Of a stretch of 64,000 nucleotides of DNA, positions 1 to 8,989 are shown piece after piece. Below the pieces are notes generated by a model, which was not told where the DNA came from, searched no databases, and saw nothing but the letters and a program-made list of their open reading frames with translations. Source of the stretch: Styela clava (taxonomy: Eukaryota; Chordata; Ascidiacea; Stolidobranchia; Styelidae); assembly GCF_964204865.1 (NCBI RefSeq), contig NC_135259.1, positions 18,486,974 through 18,550,973 on the forward strand, read 5' to 3'. The translations under genes were made by a program, and so were the position numbers. The first letter of the stretch is position 1. Each line of letters opens with the position of its first letter.

Positions 1-39
1 AATTCATTTTTAAAATAGATATTAGCTTATGAATTCATA

Positions 40-110
40 TCTCAGATGGTCTAGGGGTTAGGATTCCTGGCTTTTACCCATTCCGCCCGAATTCGATTCC
101 CGGTCCGGAA
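40..110 (+). pseudogene. tRNA-Glu-derived pseudogene with UUU anticodon
   Basis: The A box and a TTCGATTCC B box remain, but the anticodon loop reads CTTTTAC, so the anticodon is TTT (Lys type) instead of TTC. The anticodon stem 3' side is changed (CCATT) and the 3' acceptor strand is one base short (TCCGGA), so the acceptor stem cannot form fully. First of four such copies, the others being at 32982, 37337 and 39510. Each stands about 355 bp before a family II tRNA-Asn. Confidence 0.75.
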
Positions 111-464
111 CATTTTTATCCAGCAAAGATCCTGTAAGTGTTCGTTTCGAAAAGCCAGAATATAAATGATGGTAGCTTCACTCTACAGTCTATATACATA
201 TAGCGACTTAAGAATATGGTAGCAGAATAAACAAATTAGCTGCTTACAGAAGGCAGAAATACATAAAGTGTTTTAAATACTGACGTTGGCAACTACATAA
301 ATATTAATTCAGTAGTGCTAAAATAAGTTAACAATTGTTAACGAAGTGAAGTTAACGAACTATTTCTCAAAAATACTGGATTTCTCCCAAGGGAACACAA
401 CAAGAGAGAGAGAAAAAAATTACAATCTTCTAATTTTGTAAAAATACAGTATAGAACAAGTCAA

Positions 465-556
465 CGTCCCTGGGTGAGCTCGAACCACCAACCTTTCGGT
501 AACCGTCACAATGTGAGATTACAGTCGAACGCGCTGACCAATTGCGCCACAGAGAC
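465..556 (-). pseudogene. Family II tRNA-Asn-like gene with intron, GUA anticodon
   Basis: 92 bases: a 74-base tRNA body plus an 18-base insert between positions 37 and 38. The loop reads CTGTAA before the intron, giving anticodon GTA (Tyr type) where sister copies read GTT. Position 31 is A opposite C39, so the top of the anticodon stem is unpaired. Probably a decayed copy of the gene at 37761. The B box GGTTCGAGCTC is nearly normal. Confidence 0.7.
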
Positions 557-643
557 GGACGGGAGTTAGGACATGTTAAGTTGCAATATAATACAATTGA
601 GCTTTCAATTCTATTTTTTAATCTGTAACATAGGTTTGTAGTG

Positions 644-681
644 ACACCCAGACGGCCCGGGTTCGATTCTCGGTCTTGGAA
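644..681 (+). pseudogene. tRNA-Glu 3' half fragment
   Basis: Only the 3' part of a tRNA-Glu is present: anticodon stem 3' side, T arm with TTCGATTC, and the 3' acceptor strand (TCTTGGA). A T run follows. The A box and 5' acceptor strand are missing. It lies 87 bp beyond the 5' end of the preceding Asn gene, as at 33587, 37940 and 40114. Confidence 0.75.
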
Positions 682-974
682 CGTTTTTGTCGAGCAAATT
701 TCTGTCAGTTTTTCTTGCGAAATGCTAGGAAGGGAATGATGGAAGCTTTACACCACAGTCTATATACATAAAGCGACTATTGAGAATATGGTAGCGAAAT
801 AAATGAATTAGCTACTTACAGAATGCAGAATACATAAAGCGTTTTAAACTACTAGGATATTAATTCAGTGGTGCTAACATAAGCTAACACCAATTCATTT
901 ATAAAATATTTATGGTAGTAAAATAGGATAACACTAATTCATTTTTAAAATATTTATCAGCGTATAAATTCATA

Positions 975-1046
975 TTCCAGATGGTCTCGGGGTTAGGATT
1001 CCTGGCTTTCACTCAGGCGGCCCGGGTTCGAGTTCCGGTCTGGGAA
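975..1046 (+). tRNA. tRNA-Glu(UUC), family II
   Basis: 72 bases with anticodon loop CTTTCAC. Changes: C2 to T (G-U pair), TCTCGGGG in the D loop, CACTCAGG in the anticodon stem, and GAGTTCC in place of GATTCCC in the T arm. Near-identical to the copy at 41798. The B box is weaker than consensus, so activity is uncertain. Confidence 0.65.
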
Positions 1047-1295
1047 CCTTTTCATTCAGCAAAGATCATGTCAGTGTTCGTTTCGAAAAGCCAAAAAGTA
1101 AAAAATGGAAGTTTCACCTTACAGTCTATATGCATGAAGCGACTAAAGAATATGGTAGCAAAATAAATAAATTAGCTGCTTATAGAAGGCTGAAATACAT
1201 AAAGCGTTTTAAACTACATGGATATTAATTCAGTGGTACTAAAATAAGTTAACACCTATTCATTTTTAAAATATTTATCAGCGTGTGAATTCATA

Positions 1296-1367
1296 TTCCA
1301 GATGGTCTAGGGGTTATGATTCCTGGCTTTCACCCAGACGACCCGGGTTCGATTCCCGGTCTGGTAA
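1296..1367 (+). tRNA. tRNA-Glu(UUC), family II, acceptor mismatch
   Basis: Anticodon TTC and perfect TTCGATTCC B box. The acceptor stem has T2 opposite T71 (TTCCAGA with TCTGGTA), and TTATGATT replaces TTAGGATT in the D arm. Sister copy at 42119 carries the same acceptor change. Confidence 0.65.
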
Positions 1368-1615
1368 CCTTTTTATCCAGCAAAGATCTGTCAGTGTTCG
1401 TTTCGAAACGCCAGAAAGTAAATGATGGAAGTTTCACCTTACGGTCTATATGCATAAAGCGACTAGAGAATATGGTTGCAAAATAAATAAATTAGCTGCT
1501 TACTGAAGGCAGAAATACATAAAGCGTTTAAAACTACATGAATATTAATTCAGGGGTACTGAAATAAGTTAACACTACTTTATTTTTAAAATATTTATCA
1601 GCCTATGAATTCATA

Positions 1616-1687
1616 TTCCAGATCGTCTAGAGGCTAGGATTCCTGGCTCTCACCCAGGCTTCCCGGGTTCGATTCCCGGTCTGGGAA
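1616..1687 (+). tRNA. tRNA-Glu(CUC), family II
   Basis: Loop CTCTCAC gives anticodon CTC. T and acceptor stems are sound (one G-U pair). The D loop is altered (GTCTAGAGGCTAGG) and the variable region reads CTTCC. Sister copy at 42439. Confidence 0.7.
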
Positions 1688-1840
1688 CCATTTTTATCCA
1701 GCAAAGATCTGAAAGTTTTTGTTGCGAAACTCTAGGAAATGAATGATGGAAGCTTTACATTATAGTCTATATACATAGAGCAACTATTAAGAATATGGTA
1801 GCAAAATAAATGAATTAGCTACTTACTGAATTAGCTACTT

Positions 1841-1852
1841 CCGGTCTGGGAA
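1841..1852 (+). pseudogene. tRNA-Glu 3' end remnant
   Basis: CCGGTCTGGGAA followed by CCTTTTT: the last 12 bases of a tRNA-Glu joined to a duplicated GAATTAGCTACTT spacer. The rest of the gene is deleted. Same scar at 36223 and 42663. Confidence 0.6.
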
Positions 1853-2226
1853 CCTTTTTGTCGAGCGAATATCTTTCAGTTTTTGTTGCGAAACGATAGG
1901 AAGTGAATAATGGAAGCTTTATACCACAGTCTTTGTACATAAATCTATATTAGTTCAGTGGTACTGAAATAAGTTAACACCAATTCATTTTTAAAATATT
2001 TATCAGCTTAATAATTCATATCTCCTTAACAAAAACGTTCCAGAATGTGATTAATGGGGTTTAACCTGATAATTTATCGATTTAACTGTTGTAGTTGTTA
2101 AGGAGGAGGATCGTAAAGATGCATGCAAATATGGGAATGTCACGAGTACAATAATATAACAGCACAACACTTTCACCTAACTTCAAGTCACGTGTCATTC
2201 TTTGAGATTAACGGTTAAATAGACAC

Positions 2227-2300
2227 TGGCCAGTACGGGGATCTAACCCGCGACATCCGCTTTATTAGCACGACGCTCTAACCAAATGAGCTAACCGGCC
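2227..2300 (-). pseudogene. tRNA-Ile(AAU)-like, C56 to A
   Basis: 74 bases, anticodon AAT. The T loop reads TTAGATC instead of TTCGATC, removing C56, which normally pairs with G19 and lies in the B box. A39 faces G31 in the anticodon stem. Only TTT follows the 3' end, so no strong terminator. Probably weak or inactive. Confidence 0.7.
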
Positions 2301-2747
2301 ATACGTTCTATTCAATATACTCAGCCAATTTCAATAAGACTCTTACAGTAATTGTCTTCAAGAAGGAAGTTGTGAAATGTTATTTTTTTAACTAAGAAAG
2401 TATTTTTTTCACACGAGTCAAAAGCGCTGATAGGAAAGTACTAAAATCGCCGTTGGGCTATTCCTTATGGAAAAGTGGAATTCGTCTAAGCATATAGAGT
2501 GGGGGAGAAGTTTTTCATTTGATATTTTTGTCACCATCTATTAATTGTGTGAAGAAACAGTAGAGGAACGCGATAGCATCTTTCAGTTACGAAGTACTAA
2601 ATTCTGTCAGCGACATTTGTTTTTGTAGTATCTGTTTGACTCTAGGAAACAGAAATTAAAGATAGACTTGCTATTCCTTAATATTAAATGGATTTCATCC
2701 GAGGGAACACACAGATAGAAAGGATTCATTTTGTAAATAATAGACAG

Positions 2748-2839
2748 CGTCCCTGAGTGGGCTTGAACCACCAACCTTTCGGTACCCATCAGTGTAAGAG
2801 GTAACAGCCGAACGCGCTGACCGATTGCGCCACAGAGAC
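2748..2839 (-). tRNA. tRNA-Asn(GUU) with 18-nt intron, family I
   Basis: This tRNA would carry asparagine and read AAC and AAU. The 74-base body has acceptor GTCTCTG with CAGGGAC, A box TGGCGCAATCGG, anticodon loop CTGTTA-A, anticodon stem TTCGG with CCGAA, and B box GGTTCAAGCCC. An 18-base insert lies exactly between positions 37 and 38, the usual site of eukaryotic tRNA introns. A palindromic TTTTATAAAA lies about 32 bases upstream. No run of four or more T follows within about 250 bases, which is odd for a Pol III gene. This copy has a C to T change in the T stem (CCACTCAGG). First of 24 family I Asn loci; I have not seen an Asn intron in the well-known vertebrate sets, so the call rests on position and pairing. 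Confidence 0.85.
2784..2801 (-). other. Intron of tRNA-Asn, family I type
   Basis: Sense-strand CCTCTTACACTGATGGGT, between A37 and A38. The bases at its two ends can pair (UACC with GGUA across the exon borders), extending the anticodon helix as expected for a pre-tRNA intron. In other family I Asn copies it is CCTCTTATACTGATGGGT with small changes, always at offset 39-56 of the gene. Confidence 0.75.
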
Positions 2840-2866
2840 CGACGCGGACTACGGTTTGTTAATTTG

Positions 2867-2877
2867 TTTTTATAAAA
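2867..2877 (-). promoter_or_regulatory. TATA-like element upstream of tRNA-Asn
   Basis: TTTTATAAAA on the minus strand, about 30-38 bases before the Asn 5' end. It recurs at the same distance in nearly every family I unit. Upstream TATA-like elements help place TFIIIB in plants and some animals; a role here is inferred from spacing and conservation. Confidence 0.4.
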
Positions 2878-3064
2878 GATTCGAAATGTCCAATAATTTT
2901 TGGTAATCTGCATTAAATTAGTTTGGTTTTAAATAATTTTCTCAACACAACAAAACACATAATTTATACATCCAGGAAAGAAATACATGAAATATTTAAA
3001 ATACTGACCTCGAAGACAGCGTGGATATAAGGTCAGTAGAGAGAGTAGGTCATTTCTGCCGATA

Positions 3065-3135
3065 TCCCAGATGGACTAGGCTTTAAGATTTCAGGCTCTC
3101 ACCCATGCGGCCCGGGTTCTAATCCCGGTCTGGAA
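3065..3135 (+). pseudogene. psi-Glu: decayed tRNA-Glu(CUC)-like element
   Basis: Class description. The acceptor stem (TCCCAGA with TCTGGGA) and T stem (CCGGG with CCCGG) are kept in most copies, and the loop reads CTCTCAC, anticodon CTC. The D stem has A11 opposite A24, and the anticodon stem TCAGG/CCATG has two mismatches (C28-T42, A29-A41). The T loop is TTCTAAT or TTCTATT, so B-box G57 is T while A58 is kept. Only TTT follows the 3' end. It sits about 225-230 bp from the divergent Asn gene. In this copy one G of the 3' acceptor strand is lost (TCTGGAA) and the D loop has CTTTAAG. Confidence 0.8.
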
Positions 3136-3491
3136 TATTCTTTATATCAAATATTTTAAATTTTTGACTTCTTTCAGAAGGATCATTAGTGAGGTTTTAT
3201 ATGTCAAATCATTGATTGTTACAGTTGTAAAAGCGACAGTGACTGGGTAGGTTGTTCGTGAAGAACCATGTGGCCATTACAGTGTGAGCTTTATAATAAA
3301 GTAATTTTGAATACCAATAGTTTTTCAGTGATATTTCCAACATAAAACAAAGACATCAGCTGTATACAGAAGACAGAAGTACATCAAGTATTTCAAATAC
3401 TGACAAAGAAAACTACGCGGATATTACTTCAGTAGCGCTACATTGAGCTAACACCAATTTATTAGAATATACTTCTGCCAAGTAATCTTAT

Positions 3492-3563
3492 TCCCAGATG
3501 GTCTAGGGGTTAGGATTCCTGGCTTTCACCCAGGCGGCCTGGCTTCGATTCCCGGTCTGGGAA
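3492..3563 (+). tRNA. tRNA-Glu(UUC), family I
   Basis: Standard acceptor, A box and anticodon stem. The T stem 5' side is CTGGC, leaving C53 opposite C61, so the T arm is slightly weakened. Followed by AACTTTTC, a short Pol III terminator. Confidence 0.8.
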
Positions 3564-3877
3564 ACTTTTCTCCAAACAAAGATCAGGTCAGTTTTAGTTT
3601 TGAAACGTCAGAAACATAATGGTGAAGCTTTACACTTTAGGCTGTATTTCTAGAGTGACTAAAGAATATATTACCTTAACAAAAAACTTTCCAGAATGTG
3701 ATTAATGGAGTTTAACCTGATAATTTATCGATTTAACTGTTGTAGTTGTTAAGGAGAATGATCGTAAAGATGCATGCAAATATGGGAATGTCACGAGTAC
3801 AATAATATAACAGCACAACACTTTCACCTAACTTCAAGTCACGTGTCATTCTTTGAGATTAACGGTTAAATAGACAC

Positions 3878-3951
3878 TGGCCAGTACGGGGATCTAACCC
3901 GCGACATCCGCGTTATTAGCACGACGCTCTAACCAACTGAGCTAACCGGCC
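3878..3951 (-). pseudogene. tRNA-Ile(AAU)-like, C56 to A
   Basis: Full length with anticodon AAT and paired stems, but the T loop is TTAGATC. Followed by TTT only. The change is shared with the copies at 2227, 5527, 46887 and 48537, so it spread by duplication. Confidence 0.65.
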
Positions 3952-4396
3952 ATACGTTCGTTTGAATATACTCAGCCAATTTCATTAAGACTCTTACAGT
4001 AATTGTCTTCAAGAAGGAATTTGTGAAATGTTATTTTTTTAACTAAGAAAGTACTTTTTTCACACGAGTCAAAAGCGCTCATAGGAAAGTACTAAAATCG
4101 CCGTTGGGCTATTCCTTATGGAAAAGTGGAATTCGTCTAAGCATATAGAGTGAGGGAGAAGTTTTTCATTCGATATTTTAGTCACCATCGAATAATTGTG
4201 TGAAGAAACAGTAGAGGAACGAGATAGCATCTTTCAGTTACGAAGTACTAAATTCTGTCAGCGACATTTGCTTTTGTAGTATCTGTTTGACTCTAGGAAA
4301 CGGAAAAAAGATAGACTTGCTATTCCTTAATATTAAATGGATTTCATCCGAGGGAACACACAGATAGAAAGGATTCATTTTGTAAATAATAGACAG

Positions 4397-4488
4397 CGTC
4401 CCTGGGTGGGTTTGAACCGCCAACCTTTCGGTACCCATCAGTATAATGATAAACAGCCAAACGCATTTACCGATTGCGCCACAGAGAC
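4397..4488 (-). pseudogene. tRNA-Asn(GUU)-like with intron, altered position 37
   Basis: Intron ATCATTATACTGATGGGT; the base before it is T, not A37. The D arm (GGTAAATGCG) and anticodon stem (TTTGG) are changed, and T-arm pairing is kept. Shares these changes partly with 49056, so both descend from one altered unit. Confidence 0.65.
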
Positions 4489-4713
4489 CGACACGGACTA
4501 CGGTTTGTTAATTTGTTTTTATAAAAGATTCAAAATGTCCAATATTTTTTGGTAATCTGCATTAAATTGGTTTGGTTTTAAATGATTTTCTCAACACAAC
4601 AAAACACATAATTTATATATTTAAGACAGAAATACATGAAGTATTTAAAATACTGACCTCGAAGACAGCATGGATATTAGTTCAGTAGAGAGAGTAGGTC
4701 ACTTCTGCCGATA

Positions 4714-4785
4714 TCCCAGATGGACTAGGCGTTAAGATTTCAGGCTCTCACCCATGCGGCCCGGGTTCTAATCCCGTTCTGGGGA
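4714..4785 (+). pseudogene. psi-Glu (CUC)
   Basis: As the class at 3065, with GTTCTGGGG replacing GGTCTGGGA at the 3' acceptor strand, so the T and acceptor stems are also damaged. Confidence 0.75.
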
Positions 4786-5141
4786 ACTCTTTATATCAAA
4801 TATTTTAAATTTTTGATTTCTTTCAGAAGGATCATTAGTGAGGTTTTATATGTCAAATCATTGATTGTTACAGTTGTAAAAGCGAAAGTGACTGGGTAGG
4901 TTGTTCGTGAAGAACCATGTGGCCATTACAGTGTCAGCTTTATATTAAATTAAATTTGAATACCAATAATTTTTCAGTGATATTTCCAACATAAAACAAA
5001 GACATCAGCTGTATACAGAAGACAGAAGTACATCAAGTATTTCAAATACTGACAAAGAAAACTACGCGAATATTACTTCAGTAGCGCTACATTGAGTTAA
5101 CACCAATTTATTAGATAATACTTCTGCCAAAGTAATCGTAT

Positions 5142-5213
5142 TCCCAGATGGTCTAGGAGTTAGGATTCCTGGCTTTCGCCCAGGCGGCCCGGGTTCGATT
5201 CCCGGTCTGGGAA
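5142..5213 (+). tRNA. tRNA-Glu(UUC), family I
   Basis: Intact stems and boxes. A37 is G in the loop (CTTTCGC) and the D loop reads TAGGAGTT. Followed by TTTTT. Confidence 0.85.
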
Positions 5214-5526
5214 ATTTTTCTTCAAACAAAGATCAGGTCAGTTTTAGTTTTGAAACGTCAGAAAGATAATGGTGAAGCTTTACACTTTAGGCTGTATTTC
5301 TCAAGTGACTAAAGAATATATTACCCTAACAAAAACTTTCCAGAATGTGATTAGTGGGGTTTAACCTGATAATTTATCGATTTAACTGTTGTAGTTGTTA
5401 AGGAGGATGATCGTAAAGATGCATGCAAATATGGGAATGTCACGAGTACAATAATGTAACATCACAACGCTTTCACCTAACTTCAAGTCACGTGTCATTC
5501 TTTAAGATTAACGGTTAAATAGACAC

Positions 5527-5600
5527 TGGCCAGTACGGGGATCTAACCCGCGACATCCGCGTTATTAGCACGACGCTCTTACCAACTGAGCTAACCGGCC
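5527..5600 (-). pseudogene. tRNA-Ile(AAU)-like, C56 to A
   Basis: TTAGATC T loop, and the D arm reads GGTAAGAGC rather than GGTTAGAGC. Stems otherwise pair. TTT follows. Confidence 0.65.
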
Positions 5601-5876
5601 ATATGTTCTATTGAATATACTCAGCCAATTTCATTGAGACATTTCATATGATATTTTAGTCACCATCTATTAATTGTGTGAAGAAAGAGTAGAGGAACGA
5701 GATAGCATCTTTCAGTTACGAAGTACTAAATTCTGTCAGCGACATTTGTTTTTGTTGTATCTGTTTGACTCTAGGAAACAGAAATTAAAGATAGACTTGC
5801 TATTCCTTAATATTAAATGGATTTCATCCGATGGAACACACAGATAGAAAGGATTCATTTTGTAAATAATAAACAG

Positions 5877-5968
5877 CGTCCCTGGGTGGGCTTGAACCAC
5901 CAACCTTTTGGTACCCATCAGTATAAGAGGTAACAGCCGAACGCGCTGACCGATTGCACCACGGAGAC
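5877..5968 (-). pseudogene. tRNA-Asn(GUU)-like with intron
   Basis: Acceptor base changed (GTCTCCG), A box GTGCAATCGG, and anticodon stem 3' side CCAAA leaves C29 opposite A41. Intron length and site are normal. Confidence 0.65.
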
Positions 5969-6193
5969 CGACACGGACTATGGTTTGTTAATTTGTTTTT
6001 ATAAAAGATTCGAAATGTCCAATATTTTTTGGTAATCTGCATTAAATTACATTGGTTTTAAATGATTTTCTCAACACAACAAAACACATATTTTATACAT
6101 TTAAGAAAGAATTACATGAAGTATTTAAAATTCTGAACTCGAAGACAGCATGGATATTTGTTCAGTGGAGAGAGTAGGTCATTTCTGCCGATA

Positions 6194-6265
6194 TCCCAGA
6201 TGGACTAGGCGTTAAGATTTCAGGCTCTCACCCATGCGGCCCGGGTTCTATTCCCGGTTTGGGAA
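6194..6265 (+). pseudogene. psi-Glu (CUC)
   Basis: Class features as at 3065, T loop TTCTATT, and 3' acceptor strand TTTGGGA. Confidence 0.78.
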
Positions 6266-6620
6266 ACTCTTTATACCAAATATTTTAAATTTTTGATTTC
6301 TTTCAGAAGGATCATTAGTGAGGTTTTATATGTCAAATCATTGATTGTTACAGTTGTAAAAGCGACAGTGACTGGGTAGGTTGTTCGAGAAGAACCATGT
6401 GGCCATTACAGTGTCAGCTTTATAATATATTAATTTTGGATAGAAATAGTTTTTCAGTGATATTTCCAACATAAAACAAAGACATCAGCTGTATACAGAA
6501 GACAGAAGTACATGAAGTATTTCAAATACTGACGAAGAAAACTACGCGGATATTACTTCAGTAGCGCTACATTGAGGTAACACCAATTTATTAGATAATA
6601 CTTCTGCCAAAGTAATCGTA

Positions 6621-6692
6621 TCCCAGATGGTCTAGGGGTTAGGATTCCTGGCTTTCACCCAGGCGGCCCGGGTTCGATTCCCGGTCTGGGAA
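6621..6692 (+). tRNA. tRNA-Glu(UUC), family I consensus copy
   Basis: Class description. This tRNA carries glutamate and reads GAA (and GAG by wobble). Acceptor TCCCAGA pairs with TCTGGGA, discriminator A. The A box is TGGTCTAGGGG, the anticodon stem CCTGG/CCAGG encloses CTTTCAC, the T stem is CCGGG/CCCGG with loop TTCGATT, and the B box GGTTCGATTCC fits the consensus perfectly. TTTT follows at +3. An AT-rich motif (TTAGATAATAC) lies about 20-35 bases upstream. It lacks encoded CCA, as expected in eukaryotes. The whole gene matches animal tRNA-Glu closely. Confidence 0.95.
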
Positions 6693-6694
6693 AC

Positions 6695-6698
6695 TTTT
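6695..6698 (+). terminator. Pol III T-run terminator of tRNA-Glu
   Basis: TTTT two bases past the discriminator, kept after nearly every family I tRNA-Glu (AACTTTTCTTC). Confidence 0.8.
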
Positions 6699-6773
6699 CT
6701 TCAAACAAAGATCAGGTCAGTTTTAGTTTTGAAACGTCAGAAAGATAATGACGAAGCTTTATACTTTAGGCTG

Positions 6774-7204
6774 TATTTCTCGACTGACTAAAGAATATAT
6801 TACCTTAACAAAAACTTTCCAGAATGTGATTAGTGGGGTTTAACCTGATAATTTATCGATTTAACTGTTGTAGTTGTTAAGGAGGATGATCGTAAAGATG
6901 CATGCAAATATGGGAATGTCACGAGTACAATAATGTAACAGCACAACACTTTCACCTAACTTCAAGTCACGTGTCATTCTTTGAGTATTGCTATATTTCT
7001 CGAGTGACTAAAGAATATATTACATTAACAAAAACTTTCAAGAATGTGATTAGTGGGGTTTAACCTGATAATTTATCGATTTAACTGTTGTAGTTGTTAA
7101 GGAGGATGATCGTAAAGATGCATGCAAATATGAGAATGTCACGAGTACAGTAATGTAACAGCACAACACTTTCACCTAACTTCAAGTCACGTGTCATTCT
7201 TCGA
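6774..7204. repeat. Tandem duplication of the Glu-Ile spacer
   Basis: About 217 bp running from CTGTATTTCTCGA to GTCATTCTTTGAG occurs twice in a row, joined at GAGTATTGCTATATTTC. The same doubled spacer occurs near 8470-8904 and 20230-20665. Confidence 0.8.
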
Positions 7205-7215
7205 GATTAACGGTT

Positions 7216-7220
7216 AAAAA
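7216..7220 (-). terminator. Pol III T-run terminator of tRNA-Ile
   Basis: TTTTT on the minus strand five bases past the tRNA-Ile 3' end. In units from 52 kb onward this run is broken to TTATT. Confidence 0.8.
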
Positions 7221-7225
7221 GACAC

Positions 7226-7299
7226 TGGCCAGTACGGGGATCGAACCCGCGACATTCGCGTTATTAGCACGACGCTCTAACCAACTGAGCTAACCGGCC
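7226..7299 (-). tRNA. tRNA-Ile(AAU), complete copy
   Basis: Class description. This tRNA carries isoleucine; A34 would be edited to inosine to read AUU, AUC and AUA. 74 bases: acceptor GGCCGGT/ACTGGCC with one G-U pair, A box TTAGCTCAGTTGG, anticodon stem TCGTG/CGCGA with loop CTAATAA, variable ATGTC, B box GGTTCGATCCC. TTTTT follows. A TATATTC motif lies 14-20 bases upstream. This copy and 50185 are the ones in the minus orientation that have both a full cloverleaf and a T-run terminator. Confidence 0.95.
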
Positions 7300-7575
7300 A
7301 TATGTTCTATTGAATATACTCAGCTTATTTCATTGAGACATTTCATATGATATTTTAGTCACCATCTATTAATTGTGTGAAGGAAGAGTAGAGGAACGAG
7401 ATAGCATCTTTCAGTTACGAAGTACTAAATTCTGTCAGCGACATTTGTTTTTGTTGTATCTGTTTGACTCTAGGAAACAGAAATCAAAGATAGACTTGCT
7501 ATTCCTTAATATTAAATGGATTTCATCCGAGGGAACACACAGATAGAAAGGATTCATTTTGTAAATAATAGACAG

Positions 7576-7667
7576 CGTCCCTGGGTGGGCTTGAAGCACC
7601 AACCTTTCGGTACCCATCAGTATAAGAGGTAACAGCCGAACGCGCTGACCGATTGCACCACAGAGAC
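7576..7667 (-). tRNA. tRNA-Asn(GUU) with intron, T-stem mismatch
   Basis: Anticodon loop and intron normal. The T stem reads GGTGC, leaving C53 opposite C61, and the A box has GTGCAATCGG. Shared with 50535. Possibly inactive. Confidence 0.65.
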
Positions 7668-7892
7668 CGACACGGACTATGGTTTGTTAATTTGTTTTTA
7701 TAAAAGATTCGAAATGTCCAATATTTTTTGGTAATCTGCATTAAATTACATTGGTTTTAAATGATTTTCTCAACACAACAAAACACATAATTTATACATT
7801 TAAGAAAGAATTACAGGAAGTATTTAAAATTCTTAACTCGAAGACAGCATGGATATTTGTTCAGTGGAGAGAGTAGGTCATTTCTGCCGATA

Positions 7893-7964
7893 TCCCAGAT
7901 GGACTAGGCGTTAAGATTTCAGGCTCTCACCCATGCGGCCCGGGTTCTATTCCCGGTTTGGGAA
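7893..7964 (+). pseudogene. psi-Glu (CUC)
   Basis: Same as 6194 (TTCTATT T loop, TTTGGGA 3' strand), consistent with these neighbouring units being recent duplicates. Confidence 0.78.
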
Positions 7965-8320
7965 ACTCTTTATACCAAATATTTTAAATTTTTGATTTCT
8001 TTCAGAAGGATCATTAGTGAGGTTTTATATGTCAAATCATTGATTGTTACAGTTGTAAAAGCGACAGTGACTGGGTAGGTTGTTCGCGAAGAATCATGTG
8101 GCCATTACAGTGTCAGGTTTATAATAAATTAATTTTGGATAGAAATAGTTTTTCAGTGATATTTCCAACATGAAACAAAGACATCAGCTGTATACAGAAG
8201 ACAGAAGTACATGAAGTATTTCAAATACTGACGAAGAAAACTACGCGGATATTACTTCAGTAGCGCTACATTGAGGTAACACCAATTTATTAGATAATAC
8301 TTGTGCCAAAGTAATCGTGT

Positions 8321-8392
8321 TCCCAGATGGTCTAGGGGTTAGGATTCCTGGCCTTTACCCAGGCGGCCCGGGTTCGATTCCCGGGCTGGGAA
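8321..8392 (+). tRNA. tRNA-Glu-derived gene with UUU anticodon
   Basis: Full length with sound stems and perfect B box, but the loop is CCTTTAC: T33 is C and the anticodon is TTT (Lys type). Loss of U33 would disturb the anticodon turn. TTTT follows, so it may be transcribed. Confidence 0.7.
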
Positions 8393-8469
8393 ACTTTTCT
8401 TCAAACAAAGATCAGGTCAGTTTTAGTTTTGAAACCTCAGAAAGATAATGGTGAAGCTTTACACTTTAG

Positions 8470-8904
8470 GCTGTATTTCTCGAGTGACTAAAGAATATAT
8501 TACCTTAACAAAAACTTTCCAGAATGTGATTAGTGGGGTTTAACCTGATAATTTATCGATTTAACTGTTGTAGTTGTTAAGGAGGATGATCGTAAAGATG
8601 CATGCAAATATGGGAATGTCACGAGTACAATAATGTGACAGCACAACACTTTCACCTAACTTCAAGTCACGTGTCATTCTTTGAGTATTGCTGTATTTCT
8701 CGAGTGACTAAAGAATATATTACATTAACAAAAACTTTCCAGAATGTGATTAGTGGGGTTTAACCTGATAATTTATCGATTTAACTGTTGTAGTTGTTAA
8801 GGAGGATGATCGTAAAGATGCATGGAAATATGGGAATGTCACGAGTACAGTAATGTAACAGCACAACACTTTCACCTAACTTCAAGTCACGTGTCATTCT
8901 TTGA
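8470..8904. repeat. Tandem duplication of the Glu-Ile spacer
   Basis: Second doubled spacer, joined at TTTGAGTATTGCTG; equivalent to 6774-7204 and 20230-20665. Confidence 0.8.
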
Positions 8905-8925
8905 GATTAACGGTTAAAAAGACAC

Positions 8926-8989
8926 AGGCCAGTACGGGGATCGAACCCGCGACATTCCGCGACGCTCTAACAAACTGAGCTAACCGGCC
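8926..8989 (-). pseudogene. tRNA-Ile lacking the anticodon loop
   Basis: Class description of eight copies. Only 64 bases: ten bases covering the anticodon loop are missing, the join reading GCGTCGCGGAATG. Acceptor, D and T arms and both internal promoter boxes remain, and a T run follows, so it could be transcribed but cannot decode. The discriminator side reads T in this copy, and GTTTGTTAG alters the D arm. Confidence 0.85.

Larger units (their letters stand above)
1..2022. repeat. Family II tRNA-Glu repeat block, left
   Basis: Short repeats, each with a tRNA-Glu copy followed by a T run and an AT-rich spacer that ends near a conserved GAATTCATATCC just before the next tRNA. Positions 1 to about 860 match 37297 to about 38160, and about 860-2022 match about 41680-42830. 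The block is therefore a join of two segments found further right. It ends inside a spacer, where family I sequence begins with CCTTAACAAAAAC. Confidence 0.85.

Noticed and set aside
981-1166. Short open frames across family II tRNA-Glu copies (also at 27412, 41363, 41804)
   Set aside because: They translate the tRNA and AT-rich spacer and are broken in most sister repeats.
2748-2839. tRNA-Asn locus read as a tRNA with a long variable arm (Ser or Leu type)
   Set aside because: The extra 18 bases lie in the anticodon loop, not in the variable region, and their removal gives a perfect Asn cloverleaf.
2695-2913. Recurring 72-codon open frames beginning MQITK on the minus strand
   Set aside because: They read through tRNA-Asn and its flanks in every unit; their central residues are a translation of the tRNA itself. 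No sign of protein-level selection.
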